From assembly GCF_004216565.1 (NCBI RefSeq), contig NZ_SGWV01000007.1, forward strand, positions 310,001 through 374,000: DNA of 64,000 nucleotides, read 5' to 3'. Of the stretch, positions 62,854 to 64,000 are shown piece by piece. The notes below the pieces were generated by a model that worked only from the letters and a program-made list of their open reading frames with translations, was not told where the DNA came from and searched no databases. This stretch comes from Sphaerotilus mobilis. GTDB taxonomy: Bacteria > Pseudomonadota > Gammaproteobacteria > Burkholderiales > Burkholderiaceae_C. Numbering within the stretch: position 1 is the stretch's first letter; each line of letters starts with the position of its first letter. The position numbers and the translations under genes were made by a program.

Positions 62854-63891
62854 ATGCTCGCCTACATCCTCAAGCGCATCCTCCTGATGGTGCCCACCTT
62901 GCTGGGCGCCTTGACGCTGACCTTCGTGGTGATCCAGTTCGTGCCGGGCGGGCCGGTTGAGCAGGTGATGGCTGAGGCACGAACATCCGACAAGGGGGGC
63001 GACAGCGGCGGCTATAAGGCCAGCCGGGATGTCGACAAGCAGCAGATCGACGCGCTGAAAAAACTCTATGGCTTCGACCAGCCCGCGCATGTGCGCTATG
63101 TCGAGATGCTGGGCCGCTTCCTGCGCTTCGACCTGGGCAAGAGCTTCATGTTCAACAAGGACGTGACGCAGCTGATCCTGGAGAAGCTGCCGGTGTCGAT
63201 CAGCCTGGGCGTCTGGAGCTTCCTGATCGCCTACCTGGTGTCGATCCCGCTGGGCGTGGCCAAGGCGGTGCATGAGGGCACGCGCTTCGACACGCTGACC
63301 ACCCTGCTGGTGCTGGTGGGTTATGCCATCCCCGGCTTCGTGCTGGGCGTGCTGCTGATCGTGCTGTTCGCGGGCGGCACCTACTGGGACTGGTTCCCGC
63401 TGCGTGGGCTCACGTCTGACAACTGGGCCAGCCTGGACTGGCCGGCGCGCATCGCCGACTACTTCCACCACCTGGCACTGCCGCTGACCTGCATGACCAT
63501 CGGCAGCTTCGCGGTGATGACGCTGCTGACCAAGAACACCTTTGTCGAAGAGATGCGCAAGCAGTACGTCAAGGTCGCGCGTGCCAAGGGCCTGTCGCCC
63601 GCACGCGTGCTCTACAAGCACATCTTCCGCAATGCGCTGATCCCGCTGATCACCGGCTTCCCGGCGGCCTTTGTCGGTGCCTTCTTTGCCGGCTCGGTGC
63701 TGATCGAGAACCTGTTCTCGCTCGACGGCCTGGGCCAGCTCGGCTATGAGGCCGTCGTGCGGCGCGACTACCCGGTCGTGCTGGGCTCCCTCTACCTGTT
63801 CACGCTGATCGGGCTGGTGGTCAAGCTGGTGTCGGACCTGCTCTACGTGGTGGTCGACCCGCGCGTGCAGTTCGGCAAGGCGGCCAAGTGA
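62854..63891 (+). CDS. yejB: Peptide ABC transporter permease YejB
   Basis: 345 residues with six spans. The opening YILKRILLMVPTLLGALTLTFVV and the EAA-like loop KQYVKVARAKGLSPARVLYKHIFRNAL (in pieces) are typical of DppB/YejB. It forms the inner-membrane channel with YejE. Stop overlaps the yejE start (TGATG). Confidence 0.96.
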   Translation: MLAYILKRILLMVPTLLGALTLTFVVIQFVPGGPVEQVMAEARTSDKGGDSGGYKASRDVDKQQIDALKKLYGFDQPAHVRYVEMLGRFLRFDLGKSFMFNKDVTQLILEKLPVSISLGVWSFLIAYLVSIPLGVAKAVHEGTRFDTLTTLLVLVGYAIPGFVLGVLLIVLFAGGTYWDWFPLRGLTSDNWASLDWPARIADYFHHLALPLTCMTIGSFAVMTLLTKNTFVEEMRKQYVKVARAKGLSPARVLYKHIFRNALIPLITGFPAAFVGAFFAGSVLIENLFSLDGLGQLGYEAVVRRDYPVVLGSLYLFTLIGLVVKLVSDLLYVVVDPRVQFGKAAK

Positions 63892-64000
63892 TGTCACCGA
63901 TGTCCTCTTCGACCTCTCCCAACGCCCGCGCCTGGGCGCGCTTCCGGCGCCACCGGCTGGGCCATGCCTCGCTGTGGATCTTCCTGGTGCTGCTGGTGCT
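63891..64000 (+). CDS. yejE: Peptide ABC transporter permease YejE, N-terminal part
   Basis: Partial: 36 codons before the window ends. MSPMSSSTSPNARAWARFRR is followed by HRLGHASLWIFLVLLVL, the start of the first membrane span, as in YejE. Overlaps the yejB stop. The identity rests on this N-terminus and on position. Confidence 0.8.
   Translation, partial: MSPMSSSTSPNARAWARFRRHRLGHASLWIFLVLLV

Overview
The window is 64 kb of very GC-rich chromosome from a Betaproteobacterium, most likely order Burkholderiales in the Leptothrix/Sphaerotilus/Rubrivivax neighbourhood. The case rests on gene content and order: zapA followed by 6S RNA, trxA-rho-type B L31, folP-glmM-pstSCAB-phoU-phoB-phoR, a Bug-family binding protein, the PA2778/PA2779 pair, H-NS-like and YbiB proteins. 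Genus is inference. I see no IS element, integrase, CRISPR array, rRNA or tRNA; it reads as ordinary core and near-core chromosome with a few poorly understood modules.

Layout. 0.1-2.8 kb: yaaA, ychJ, a small membrane protein, nth. 2.8-13.0 kb: one minus-strand vitamin B12 operon that begins with a cobalamin riboswitch and runs btuB, cobU, btuF, btuC, btuD, cobQ, cobT, cobS, cobC and a second, signal-less cobalamin-binding-like protein. Most junctions are 4-base ATGA overlaps. It combines outer-membrane uptake, the inner-membrane ABC importer and nucleotide-loop assembly. 13.2-15.3 kb: a ZapB-like coiled coil, zapA, 6S RNA, an EVE-domain protein and a TauE-type permease. 15.3-19.0 kb: a degenerate GGDEF protein and the rubrerythrin / Fe-S reductase / DUF3501 module. 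19.2-22.9 kb: ybiB convergent on an H-NS-like gene, SRP RNA, and a pseudokinase-HDOD fusion. 23.0-27.1 kb: trxA, rho, type B L31 and a large GT-C-like membrane protein.

27.1-37.5 kb is all minus strand: ilvE, a zinc-finger protein, folP, glmM, then pstSCAB-phoU-phoB-phoR. A Pho box lies before pstS and a strong hairpin between pstS and pstC, so the phosphate importer, its brake (PhoU) and its two-component system form one self-controlled unit. 37.6-40.0 kb holds a soluble histidine kinase, a LuxR-type regulator and an orphan ParA. 40.0-44.0 kb: a KefF-like/KefC pair, then NfeD and slipin. 44.0-48.9 kb: a minus-strand group (RutE-like reductase, TSUP permease, Bug receptor, crotonase-fold protein, MatB-like ligase) that may handle malonate or malonic semialdehyde.

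49-64 kb: a DUF1841 protein, a lipoprotein, the PA2778/PA2779 pair, an antitoxin-like gene with no toxin beside it, a Bcr/CflA exporter, a small unknown gene, miaA, an Att-like cluster (ABC ATPase, flavodiiron-type metallo-beta-lactamase, FtsX permease, AttH/CrtC-like protein), a YceI protein, and yejA-yejB-yejE, the last cut by the right edge. The least explained systems are the ABC cluster with an embedded diiron-type protein, the PA2778/PA2779 pair, and the rubrerythrin/Fe-S/DUF3501 module.
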